Positions 8,493 to 15,534 of a stretch of DNA of 64,000 bases are shown in pieces. The DNA is from Smaragdicoccus niigatensis DSM 44881 = NBRC 103563. GTDB taxonomy: Bacteria; Actinomycetota; Actinomycetes; Mycobacteriales; Mycobacteriaceae. Below the pieces are notes generated by a model. The model ran no database searches. It was not told the origin of the DNA and saw nothing but the letters and a program-made list of their open reading frames with translations. Positions within the stretch are counted from its first letter, which is position 1, and each line of letters begins with the position of its first letter. The position numbers and the translations under genes were made by a program. Where the stretch lies: the NCBI RefSeq assembly GCF_000380645.1, contig NZ_AQXZ01000018.1, positions 930,001 through 994,000 on the forward strand, in the 5' to 3' direction.

Positions 8493-10109
8493 ATGCCAAA
8501 TCATCGGAAACGGTCCGTGGGCAAGCATCGTCCCACCCATCAACCGCTTCGAATCACCGCAAGCCATACCGGAGCCACCCTCGCCATCGGGGCGATGGCG
8601 GCGTGCACTTTCACCTACGGCGCGGCGGCCCCCGCCAGCGCGCTGATCTGCGGCGCAACCGCGGGACTGAAGATCCAGCTCGGCGCCGACTCGCAATGTT
8701 CGGCGACCGGGCCCGGTGCGATCGCCCTCGCGATCCTTCCCGGCAGCAACGCCACCGCCGACGGCAGCGGCAACACCGCGCTCGCGATCGGCTCGAGTAC
8801 GGCCGCCGCGGAAGGTGGTTCCGGCAACCACGCGACTGCGATCGGTATCGACAACACCGCTGCCTCAGCCGGCGGCGATGGCAACAACGTCACTGCGATC
8901 GGTGTCGGCAACACCGCGTTGAATGTGTTGGGTAGCAACAACAACGACACGGCGATCGGCGTCGGGAACCTCGCGCACAGCACGGGCGTGCCAGCGCTGG
9001 GCAACGAGACGATCGGCACCGACGCCTCGGGCAACGGCAACACCAACACCGCGCTCGGACTCGCGAACGTCGCGGGCTCCACATTCGGCAACAACAACCG
9101 GAACACCGCAGCCGGAGCACTGAACGTCGCCGAGAGCGTCGGCACACCTGGTGCACATTCCCCGGTCCTGAACATCACCCCGACCGGCGACAACAACACG
9201 AATTCGGCGCTCGGAATCGGCAATGTGGCGGCGACGGCGCTCGGCAACAACAACACGAACACCGCCGGCGGCATCCTCAACCAGGCGATCACCGCGGGCT
9301 CGCCCGGAACCGAGGTACCCGGTCTCGGACCCAATGACCCGCCAATCTTCACCGTCACTCAGACCGGAAGTGGAAACCACAACACGGCACTGGGCGTGGC
9401 AAACACGACCGGCACGGTCCTCGGCAATAACAACAACAACACCGCGATCGGCGCTGCGAATCAGGCCTTCACGGTAGGCACGCCAGGAGCGACCGGAACT
9501 GTCCCGATCCTCGGCACGCAGGTCAACATCGACCCCACCGGCAACGGCAACAACAACACGTCCGTCGGGCTCGGAAATACCGCTGGCACGGTCCTCGGCA
9601 ACGACAACAACAACCTCGCGGGCGGACTGGGCAACCAGGCTGCCACCATCGGCACCCCGGGAGGCCAGATCACCGATCCGCTCACCGGAACCACGATCAC
9701 CTTGGACCCGACCGGGAACGGCAACACCAACACCGCACTCGGCGCGAACAACCTATCCGGCACCGCGCTTGGCAACGACAACAGCAACAACGCGTGGGGC
9801 TTCGGCAACGAGGCGTACACGCTCGGCACGCCGGGTGCATCCGTCGACCTACCGCTGCTGCCCCCGGTGACCCTGGACCCGACGGGCAACAACAACTCCA
9901 ACAACGCGTGGGGCTTCGACAACACCGCAGGTTCGCAATTCACCAACGGGAACAGCAGTTCGGCGTTCGGGTTCAATCAGTCCGACGTCCAGACCGGGAC
10001 CCCCGGCGTCGACATCGGCGGAAGTCAGGTGCTCAACAGCGTGCCGAACGTGATCCCGGGTGGCGGGAACATCAGCATCCCGAACTTCAACGTGCCGAGT
10101 TTCCCCTAA
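8493..10109 (+). CDS. Secreted Asn/Gly-rich solenoid repeat protein
   Basis: 538 aa from ATG 8493, chosen because GTGAGG precedes it; an upstream GTG at 8445 lacks a site. The N-terminus is basic (HRKR, KHR), then a hydrophobic stretch to about residue 48 ends in APASA, a likely signal peptide cleavage site. The rest is almost wholly short repeats of the form GNxNTNTALGxxNxA, grouped into six longer units of about 53-62 residues that end in GTPG. The pattern of small hydrophobics alternating with Gly and Asn resembles beta-roll or YadA-head-like solenoids. Only two cysteines occur, both near the mature N-terminus (LICG, SQCS), so they may form one disulfide. No anchor is visible at the C-terminus (NVPSFP). 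Probably exported; function unknown. Confidence 0.8.
   Translation: MPNHRKRSVGKHRPTHQPLRITASHTGATLAIGAMAACTFTYGAAAPASALICGATAGLKIQLGADSQCSATGPGAIALAILPGSNATADGSGNTALAIGSSTAAAEGGSGNHATAIGIDNTAASAGGDGNNVTAIGVGNTALNVLGSNNNDTAIGVGNLAHSTGVPALGNETIGTDASGNGNTNTALGLANVAGSTFGNNNRNTAAGALNVAESVGTPGAHSPVLNITPTGDNNTNSALGIGNVAATALGNNNTNTAGGILNQAITAGSPGTEVPGLGPNDPPIFTVTQTGSGNHNTALGVANTTGTVLGNNNNNTAIGAANQAFTVGTPGATGTVPILGTQVNIDPTGNGNNNTSVGLGNTAGTVLGNDNNNLAGGLGNQAATIGTPGGQITDPLTGTTITLDPTGNGNTNTALGANNLSGTALGNDNSNNAWGFGNEAYTLGTPGASVDLPLLPPVTLDPTGNNNSNNAWGFDNTAGSQFTNGNSSSAFGFNQSDVQTGTPGVDIGGSQVLNSVPNVIPGGGNISIPNFNVPSFP
9021..10007 (+). repeat. Six in-frame superrepeats of 53-62 codons
   Basis: Each unit runs: PTGxxNTNTALGxxN, then GTxLGNxNxN, then AxGxxNxAxT, then GTPG, then a variable linker of 5-20 residues rich in Pro, Leu and Thr. 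The first unit starts with DASGNGNTNT and the last ends at QTGTPG. The DNA copies are diverged, so this is an old array under protein-level selection and not a recent tandem duplication. Confidence 0.75.
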
Positions 10110-10588
10110 CCATAGGAGGCATCGGGGAGCATCGCGGGGCACGGCTGGTACGGCAGCGTGGCGACTTCGAAGTGCCACCACTCGTTGAGATAGCGGCGGC
10201 ATAGCCCGTACTTGTTGCCATTCCGCTCGAGCCACCGCGCGCCCTCGATCGGCCGAACGTCGATGGCCCGGCCCTTGACGTGCGCGGACTCCGCCGGCGG
10301 TAGGACCCATCGTCTTGCTGCCTGCGGCGATCCGTACTCGGCGACTCCCTGCTGCCACAATGCCTGCTGCTGTGCCCACGTCCGGTGGCCCGAGGTGATC
10401 GCGAGCGGCACATGCTGCTTGGCGGCATCCTGCTTGGCCAGCGTGTACGCGAACTTCACCACCGGATTGAGCCCGTCGGTCTCCGACTGGACATTGCTGA
10501 CGAGCTGCACATCCGGCTGCTGCGCAGGCGCGAAAAGCACCGCAGCCGCCGCCGCGGCGACGAGCATCGACAATGGAAGTCGGGCCAT
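10106..10588 (-). CDS. D-alanyl-D-alanine carboxypeptidase-like protein (M15/VanY)
   Basis: 160 aa. After an N-terminal hydrophobic segment (about residues 5-22, signal peptide or anchor) comes one M15 domain. The zinc-site motif SxHxxGxAxD is seen as SAHVKGRAID (His103, Asp110), and the second part as EWWHFE (Glu136, His139). These are the ligands and catalytic residues of VanY-type peptidases, which trim the peptide stem of peptidoglycan. At 160 aa it is about the minimal domain. Its stop codon overlaps that of the convergent repeat-protein gene by 4 bases (CTAA). Confidence 0.85.
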   Translation of the reverse strand: MARLPLSMLVAAAAAAVLFAPAQQPDVQLVSNVQSETDGLNPVVKFAYTLAKQDAAKQHVPLAITSGHRTWAQQQALWQQGVAEYGSPQAARRWVLPPAESAHVKGRAIDVRPIEGARWLERNGNKYGLCRRYLNEWWHFEVATLPYQPCPAMLPDASYG

Positions 10589-10755
10589 GCGATCTGATAG
10601 TGCCTGGTCAACGTCTCATGGCGGTCGCAGGTTGCCGACGATTTGGTGCTCCGCTGACGCCGTCATCGAAATAGCGAGCTGACCTCGCCGGCAGAGCACG
10701 GAATCGTTTTGCAACGGGATCCGGAACTTGGGCGCGAGCCGCATTCACCGTTTCC

Positions 10756-11577
10756 ATGGTCGGAATGCACGACATCGAACGGATCGCAGCCGCCAACGGA
10801 GGCGTGATATCGGCGAAGCAGCTGCGACAGTGCGGAGTCAACTACAAGACGGTCCGAAAGCTCTGCGAAGGCAATCTCGTCGCGATCCGCAAGGGCTGGT
10901 ACCAGACGCGTACCGCGGACACCACCGTCGTGACCGTTGTTAAGGGCGGCGGCGTCGTCAGTTGCATATCCGCCCTGCGCCACCTCGGGGTTTGGGTACC
11001 AAATACCGCACACGACACGCACGTTCGATATCCGGCGCATCAGCGACGCCCCGGTCGGCACTGCCATCCCTATAAATCGAATCCCCCGATCAACTCGGCG
11101 ATTGATACGGCCGAGGTGGCACTTGGGGCGGCGGCCAACTGCCTCGAGCCGGAAGACCTTGTCGTCGTGTTGGATTCGATGCTCAACAAGCAAATGATCG
11201 AGATGGCGGACGCGCGAACAATCGTTTCCGATTCACCCCATCCGAACTACCTGGCTGACCGATGTGACCGGCGTGCCCAATCCGGACTGGAAACGATCGT
11301 CCGACTCCGACTGCGTGAGCTGGGCATCCAGCTCGAAATCCAGGTGCACATCCCGGGTGTCGGTTACGTCGACCTTCTGGTTGGTCAGCGACTCGTGCTC
11401 GAGACCGACGGTAAGGAATTCCACGAAGACCGCGACCACGACTACCGTCGCGACCTCGCATTGCACGCACTCGGATACTTGCCCGTGCGACTCAGCTATT
11501 CGCAGGTCATGGACGACTGGCCGAACACTCGCGACGCGATCCTCGCGTTGATTCGCCGGCGCGACCACCTTCGCTGA
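10756..11577 (+). CDS. AbiEi-type antitoxin-domain / DUF559 protein
   Basis: 273 aa from ATG 10756; ATG 10765 is also possible. The N-terminus (to ~60) is a winged-helix domain like that of AbiEi antitoxins: ISAKQLRQCGV, TVRKLCEGN, IRKGWYQ. The C-terminus is a DUF559/Vsr-like PD-(D/E)xK fold: GVGYVDLLVG, VLETDGKEFH, DYRRDLALHALGYLPVRLSYSQV. Such fusions are abundant in actinobacteria, often in many copies. A partner AbiEii toxin is not next to it, so a working toxin-antitoxin pair is not supported here. It is probably a DNA-binding protein with possible nuclease activity; the role is unknown. Confidence 0.75.
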   Translation: MVGMHDIERIAAANGGVISAKQLRQCGVNYKTVRKLCEGNLVAIRKGWYQTRTADTTVVTVVKGGGVVSCISALRHLGVWVPNTAHDTHVRYPAHQRRPGRHCHPYKSNPPINSAIDTAEVALGAAANCLEPEDLVVVLDSMLNKQMIEMADARTIVSDSPHPNYLADRCDRRAQSGLETIVRLRLRELGIQLEIQVHIPGVGYVDLLVGQRLVLETDGKEFHEDRDHDYRRDLALHALGYLPVRLSYSQVMDDWPNTRDAILALIRRRDHLR

Positions 11578-11579
11578 AA

Positions 11580-11649
11580 ACGGTTCGGTGCTCCTCTGGG
11601 TCCGTCATCGACATATTTCGATGACGGCGCCGGGAGAGCACCGAACCGT
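11580..11649. terminator. Long nested hairpin between convergent genes
   Basis: The outer stem is a perfect 14-bp inverted repeat (11580-11593 with 11636-11649). An inner perfect 10-bp stem (11602-11611 with 11618-11627) has a 6-base loop, with a few extra pairs between them. It lies just after the DUF559 stop and just before the transketolase stop on the other strand, so it can serve as a bidirectional terminator. There is no T-run, which is usual in high-GC actinobacteria. Confidence 0.75.
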
Positions 11650-11656
11650 CAAGCAG

Positions 11657-13717
11657 TTAGCGGTTCCGCTCGATTACCTCGCGCGCGGTGCTGACGACCT
11701 TGTCCGGAGTGAAGCCGAACTTGGTGAGCAGGGCCCCCAGCGGAGCCGATGCACCGAACGTCTCCATGCCGATCACCGCGCCGTCGATTCCGACGTAGCG
11801 GTGCCAGCCCAACGTCGAAGCCTGCTCGACCGCAACGCGTGCGCGGACGCTCGGCGGCAGAACACTGTCTCGGTACTCCTGGCTCTGCTCCTCGAAGAGT
11901 TCGAGGCACGGCATGCTCACCACGCGGGCGCGGACGCCTTCCGCGGTGAGCTGCTCGTATGCCTTGACCACGAGGTCGACCTCAGAACCAGTACCCATGA
12001 GGATCACCTCGGGGTCGTCCGCGGAAGCCAGAACATAGGCGCCCTTGGTCATTCCCGATGCCGGCGCGAAGACGGTGCGGTCCAGGGTCGGCAGGTTCTG
12101 GCGCGAGAGAATCAGCGCGACCGGCTCGTGCTTGAGGTTGGCGATGAAGCGCCACGCCTCGACGACCTCGTTCGCGTCACCCGGCCGGATCGTGTAGATG
12201 CCCGGGATCGCCCGCAGAGACAGCAGCTGCTCGACCGGCTGGTGGGTCGGGCCGTCCTCGCCGACACCGATCGAGTCGTGCGTGAAGATGTGGATCGACG
12301 GGATCTCCATGATGGCCGAGAGGCGGATCGCGCCACGCGCGAAGTCGGAGAAGATCATGAAGCCCGACCAGAACGCCCGGAGCTTGGAAACTGCCATGCC
12401 ATTGATCGCAGTGGCCGCCGCGAACTCACGAACACCGAAGTGCATGTTGCGACCGGCGTAGTTGTCCGCCTGGAAGTCGCCGAGGCCCTTCATATAGGTC
12501 TTGGTCGAGGGGGCCAGGTCAGCCGAGCCGCCGACGAGCCATGGGTAGTTCTTGGCGAGCGCGTTGAGCACCTCACCCGAGGACTGGCGGCTCGCGATGC
12601 CCTTCGCATCTGCCGGATAGACCGGCAGATCGGCATCCCAGCCGTCGGGCAGTTCGCGCTTCTGCATGTTCTCGAGCTGCGAGGCGAGGTCAGGGTACTC
12701 GGCACGATAGGCCTCGAACGCGGACTCCCAGGCCTCGCGCTTCGACTTGCCCCGCGCACCGATGCCGTTGTTGAAGTTGTCGTAGACGCCGTCCGGAACG
12801 AAGAACTGCTCGTCCGGCGGGAAGCCGTAGAACTGCTTCGTGCCGGCGATCTCTTCGACGCCGAGCGGTTCACCGTGAGCTGAGTGGTGATCCTGCTTGG
12901 TGGGCGCACCGTAGGCGATGTGGCTGTCGACGATGATGAGCGTCGGACGGCCGGTCTCGCGCTTGAACGTGCTGAACGCGCGGGACAGCATCTTGAGATC
13001 ATTCGCGTCGCCAACACGCTGCACGTTCCAGCCGTAGCCGACGAATCTGGTGGCGACGTCCTCGGTGAAGGAAACGTCGGTCGAGCCCTCGATGGTGATC
13101 TTGTTGTTGTCGTAGATCCAGCACAGGTTGTCGAGTTGGAGGTGCGCGGCGAGCGAGGCAGCCTCGGACGCAACGCCTTCCATCATGCAGCCGTCACCGC
13201 CGAGGGCGTAGACGTTGAAGTTGTAGAGCTCGTGGCCCTCTTTGTTGTAGTTCGCGGCGAGCCACTTGCTCGAGATCGCCATGCCGACGCTCGTGGCAAA
13301 GCCCGTGCCAAGCGGTCCGGTGGTGCACTCGATACCTGAGGTCCAGCGGTACTCGGGGTGGCCCGGGCAGCGCGAGTCGAGTTGCCGGAACTTCTTGATG
13401 TCGTCGAGCGACACCGAGGCCTGACCGGCGGTTTCGTACTTGTAGGTGACTGCCTGCACGTTGGTGAGGTGCAGGATCGAGTACAGCAGCGTCGACGCGT
13501 GTCCCATTGACAGGACAAATCGGTCGCGGTTCGGCCAGATCGGGTCGCTGGGGTCGAAGGCGAGATGGTTCTGCCACAGTTCGTAGACCACCGGAGCCAT
13601 CGCCATCGGCGTGCCGGGGTGGCCTGAATTCGCAGCCTGGACGGCATCCATGCACAACGTGCGGATCGTGTTGACGCTGGTCGTATCGATATCGGTCTGG
13701 ACAACCGTTGAAGTCAT
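11657..13717 (-). CDS. Transketolase, second and divergent copy
   Basis: 686 aa from ATG at 13717, which has GGGGAAATC ahead of it; the frame could extend 11 codons further. All transketolase parts are present: thiamine-diphosphate domain with GDGCMMEG and YDNNKITIEG, pyrimidine domain with FSDFARGAIR, and substrate residues GHP, HFGVRE and HDSIGVGEDGPTHQP. It moves two-carbon units between sugar phosphates. It differs clearly from the operon copy at 32342, for example GDGCMMEGVASE against SDGDMEEGVSGE, so it is not a recent duplicate. It stands alone, with a CRP-like site upstream, which suggests separate regulation, perhaps by carbon source. Confidence 0.93.
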   Translation of the reverse strand: MTSTVVQTDIDTTSVNTIRTLCMDAVQAANSGHPGTPMAMAPVVYELWQNHLAFDPSDPIWPNRDRFVLSMGHASTLLYSILHLTNVQAVTYKYETAGQASVSLDDIKKFRQLDSRCPGHPEYRWTSGIECTTGPLGTGFATSVGMAISSKWLAANYNKEGHELYNFNVYALGGDGCMMEGVASEAASLAAHLQLDNLCWIYDNNKITIEGSTDVSFTEDVATRFVGYGWNVQRVGDANDLKMLSRAFSTFKRETGRPTLIIVDSHIAYGAPTKQDHHSAHGEPLGVEEIAGTKQFYGFPPDEQFFVPDGVYDNFNNGIGARGKSKREAWESAFEAYRAEYPDLASQLENMQKRELPDGWDADLPVYPADAKGIASRQSSGEVLNALAKNYPWLVGGSADLAPSTKTYMKGLGDFQADNYAGRNMHFGVREFAAATAINGMAVSKLRAFWSGFMIFSDFARGAIRLSAIMEIPSIHIFTHDSIGVGEDGPTHQPVEQLLSLRAIPGIYTIRPGDANEVVEAWRFIANLKHEPVALILSRQNLPTLDRTVFAPASGMTKGAYVLASADDPEVILMGTGSEVDLVVKAYEQLTAEGVRARVVSMPCLELFEEQSQEYRDSVLPPSVRARVAVEQASTLGWHRYVGIDGAVIGMETFGASAPLGALLTKFGFTPDKVVSTAREVIERNR

Positions 13718-13761
13718 GATTTCCCCGTCAGGATTTCGAGATTTGCACACTTGTTGCCCAT

Positions 13762-13777
13762 CGTGACGCAGGTCACG
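13762..13777. promoter_or_regulatory. CRP/GlxR-like operator
   Basis: CGTGACGCAGGTCACG is a perfect 6-bp inverted repeat with a 4-base spacer and holds the GTGA-N6-TCAC core of cAMP-receptor-type regulators. It lies 45 bases upstream of the second transketolase start and about 195 bases upstream of the divergent DxDGDG-repeat gene, so control of the former is more likely. The core is an 8-base match with fixed spacing, but chance occurrence in high-GC DNA cannot be ruled out. Confidence 0.5.
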
Positions 13778-13970
13778 TCCCAGTCGCGGGAGAACCGGGA
13801 AATCGACCGTATGCCGGACGGTGGACGCCGATACGCCCGATGACGCGAATCCGAAATTGCCCGAAACGGACAGGTCGCAACGGCGGATAATTGATTCGAA
13901 GAACCTCGGAACTTTCCCGTTGGTAGCGGCATCTACCTAGTACCGACAGAACGCTTTGATAGGAGTCCAG

Positions 13971-14531
13971 ATGTACATCAACGAGGCCGCGACCGACACG
14001 ACGACCACCGAGCCCCAGACCTCCACCCAAACCGGCACCACGGACGCCAACACCACGACGTCCTACACGACTCCCGGTGGCACCGAGATGTACGACTCGG
14101 ACGGCAACGGAATCATCGACACCGTCGGTTACGACACCAACGCCGACGGAGCGGTCGACACCGTTCTCATGGACACCGACGGTGACCAGGTTTCGGACAC
14201 GATCGTCCAGGACACGAACCACGATGGCCAGGCGGACCTCATGGTCGAGGACACCGACCACGACGGGTGGGTGAACAACCTCTACACCGACACCGACGCG
14301 GACGGAAACCTCGACACGGTGGCGAGCGACACGGACAACAACGGCACCTTGGAGACCGTGCAGATCGATGAAGACGGCGACGGCATCCTGGACGTCTCGG
14401 TGAGTGACTTCAACGCCGACGGTACGGCTGACGTCGTCCTCCTCGACACCAACGCAGACGGCGCATACGACACCGCATACGCGGACACCGACGGCGATGG
14501 AGACCTCGAGCAGGTCGATTTCCAGGACTAG
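13971..14531 (+). CDS. DxDGDG-repeat acidic protein, probably calcium-binding
   Basis: 186 aa from ATG 13971 with AGGAG 5 bases upstream. After a Thr-rich N-terminus of about 40 residues the whole protein consists of repeats of the type DTDGDGxxDTVxxDTNxDGxxD. Asp at positions 1, 3 and 5 with Gly at 6 is the calcium loop of EF-hand-like and thrombospondin-3-like repeats. There is no signal peptide or membrane segment, so it should be cytoplasmic unless it leaves by a leaderless route. It is strongly acidic. Its stop overlaps that of the convergent small acidic protein gene by 4 bases (CTAG). It may buffer or sense divalent cations; this is inference. Confidence 0.72.
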   Translation: MYINEAATDTTTTEPQTSTQTGTTDANTTTSYTTPGGTEMYDSDGNGIIDTVGYDTNADGAVDTVLMDTDGDQVSDTIVQDTNHDGQADLMVEDTDHDGWVNNLYTDTDADGNLDTVASDTDNNGTLETVQIDEDGDGILDVSVSDFNADGTADVVLLDTNADGAYDTAYADTDGDGDLEQVDFQD

Positions 14532-14836
14532 TAATCGTCGGAATCGTCGTCGTACGAATCGTCGTGGTCATGCCCATCGTCGTGATGGTGGGCATGGTCC
14601 ACCTGGTCGTCATCGTCATTCGACGTCGAACCGAACGACCCGTCCTCATCATCGGCGTCCCACTCGTCGTCGACGAGGTAGTCGTCGGCTGGCGGAATGA
14701 GCGCGACGTCCGCGAGGGGCGTACTCGGGTCGGTCGCGTAGGAGATCATCGACTCGAACACCGACGCCGGGATGTCGCCGACCTCGCCGAGCATCGCGCC
14801 CAGGTCCGCGTCGCTGAATTCGTCACCGTAAGCCAT
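14528..14836 (-). CDS. Small acidic Asp/His-rich protein A
   Basis: 102 aa. A short helical N-terminal part (SDADLGAMLGEVGDIP, then ATDPSTPLADVALIPP) is followed by a tail of Asp and His: DDEDG, DDDDQVDHAHHHDDGHDHDD, ending in SDDY. The tail could bind metal ions. The ATG is 4 bases after the sigma factor stop and its AGGAG lies inside the sigma gene, so the two are translationally coupled. The N-terminal part resembles the protein encoded at 19557-19859 (shared pattern SDA..L...L..V.D.P, then DP.TPL...AL.P), so the two are paralogues. Function unknown; the coupling suggests it may act on the sigma factor. Confidence 0.7.
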   Translation of the reverse strand: MAYGDEFSDADLGAMLGEVGDIPASVFESMISYATDPSTPLADVALIPPADDYLVDDEWDADDEDGSFGSTSNDDDDQVDHAHHHDDGHDHDDSYDDDSDDY

Positions 14837-14840
14837 GAGG

Positions 14841-15374
14841 TCAAGCTCCTGCCCGGAGCTTTGTGAGCTCCTCCAAAAGCATTTTGCGGGCGCGGTTCAG
14901 TCGCGTTTTCACCGTTGCGACGGGCACTCCTTGATGCGCCGCGATGGCGTCATAGGTGAGATCACCGACTTCGCGCAGGACGATCGCCTCCCGGAACTGA
15001 TCAGGCAGGGCGCGCAACGCGACCTGAACCATGTCCCGATCGGCGACGCGATCGCCAATGTCCGGGCCGCCGGCATAGTCCGGCACCTCATCGACCGGCA
15101 CCTCTCGCCGCTTTCGCACCACCGCGAGTGCGGCGTTGGCCGCGATTCGGTACAGCCAGGTTCCGATCGCCGAGTCACCACGGAACTTGTCCAGGTTCTG
15201 CCAGGCCGCGACGAGCGCGTCCTGCATCGCGTCCTGCGCATCGTGTTCGTTTCCGGTGATGCGCAGCGTCACTGCCCACATCGGACGACGGTGCGTGGCA
15301 ACGAGTTCCGAGAACGCGCGGGTGTCTCCCGACTGGGCGCGCGCGAGAAGACTGGCAACGCTGTGATCGTCCAC
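14841..15374 (-). CDS. ECF sigma factor
   Basis: 177 aa from GTG 15374, preceded by GGGGGAG; a longer frame start at 15470 has no support. Region 2 contains NEHDAQDAMQDALVAAW and FRGDSAIGTWLYRIAANA (-10 recognition and core binding). Region 4 contains LPDQFREAIVLREVGDLTYDAIA and GVPVATVKTRLNRARK (-35 recognition). Regions 1.1 and 3 are lacking, as in all ECF sigmas. No zinc-type anti-sigma gene is adjacent; instead the next gene in the unit encodes the small acidic protein. The unit is divergent from the dynamin pair, which may be a target. Confidence 0.92.
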   Translation of the reverse strand: MDDHSVASLLARAQSGDTRAFSELVATHRRPMWAVTLRITGNEHDAQDAMQDALVAAWQNLDKFRGDSAIGTWLYRIAANAALAVVRKRREVPVDEVPDYAGGPDIGDRVADRDMVQVALRALPDQFREAIVLREVGDLTYDAIAAHQGVPVATVKTRLNRARKMLLEELTKLRAGA

Positions 15375-15534
15375 GACTCCCCCGTATCTCGCACCCCGAC
15401 AAGTTGCCCCGATCCTAACTTTCTCCCTGGCCAGCGGTTCACGTGACTCGAAGATCGAGGTTCGGGGCAATCAGCACATCCGATACTGTTATGTCACTTG
15501 AATACGACATATTTCGCCAATTTTCGTTGAGGTG

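Noticed and set aside
8493-10109. Trimeric autotransporter adhesin (YadA type)
   Set aside because: The repeats are similar in rhythm, but there is no coiled-coil stalk and no C-terminal membrane anchor.
10756-11577. Complete AbiE toxin-antitoxin system
   Set aside because: Only the antitoxin-like domain is present; the neighbours are a peptidase and a transketolase, with no nucleotidyltransferase toxin.
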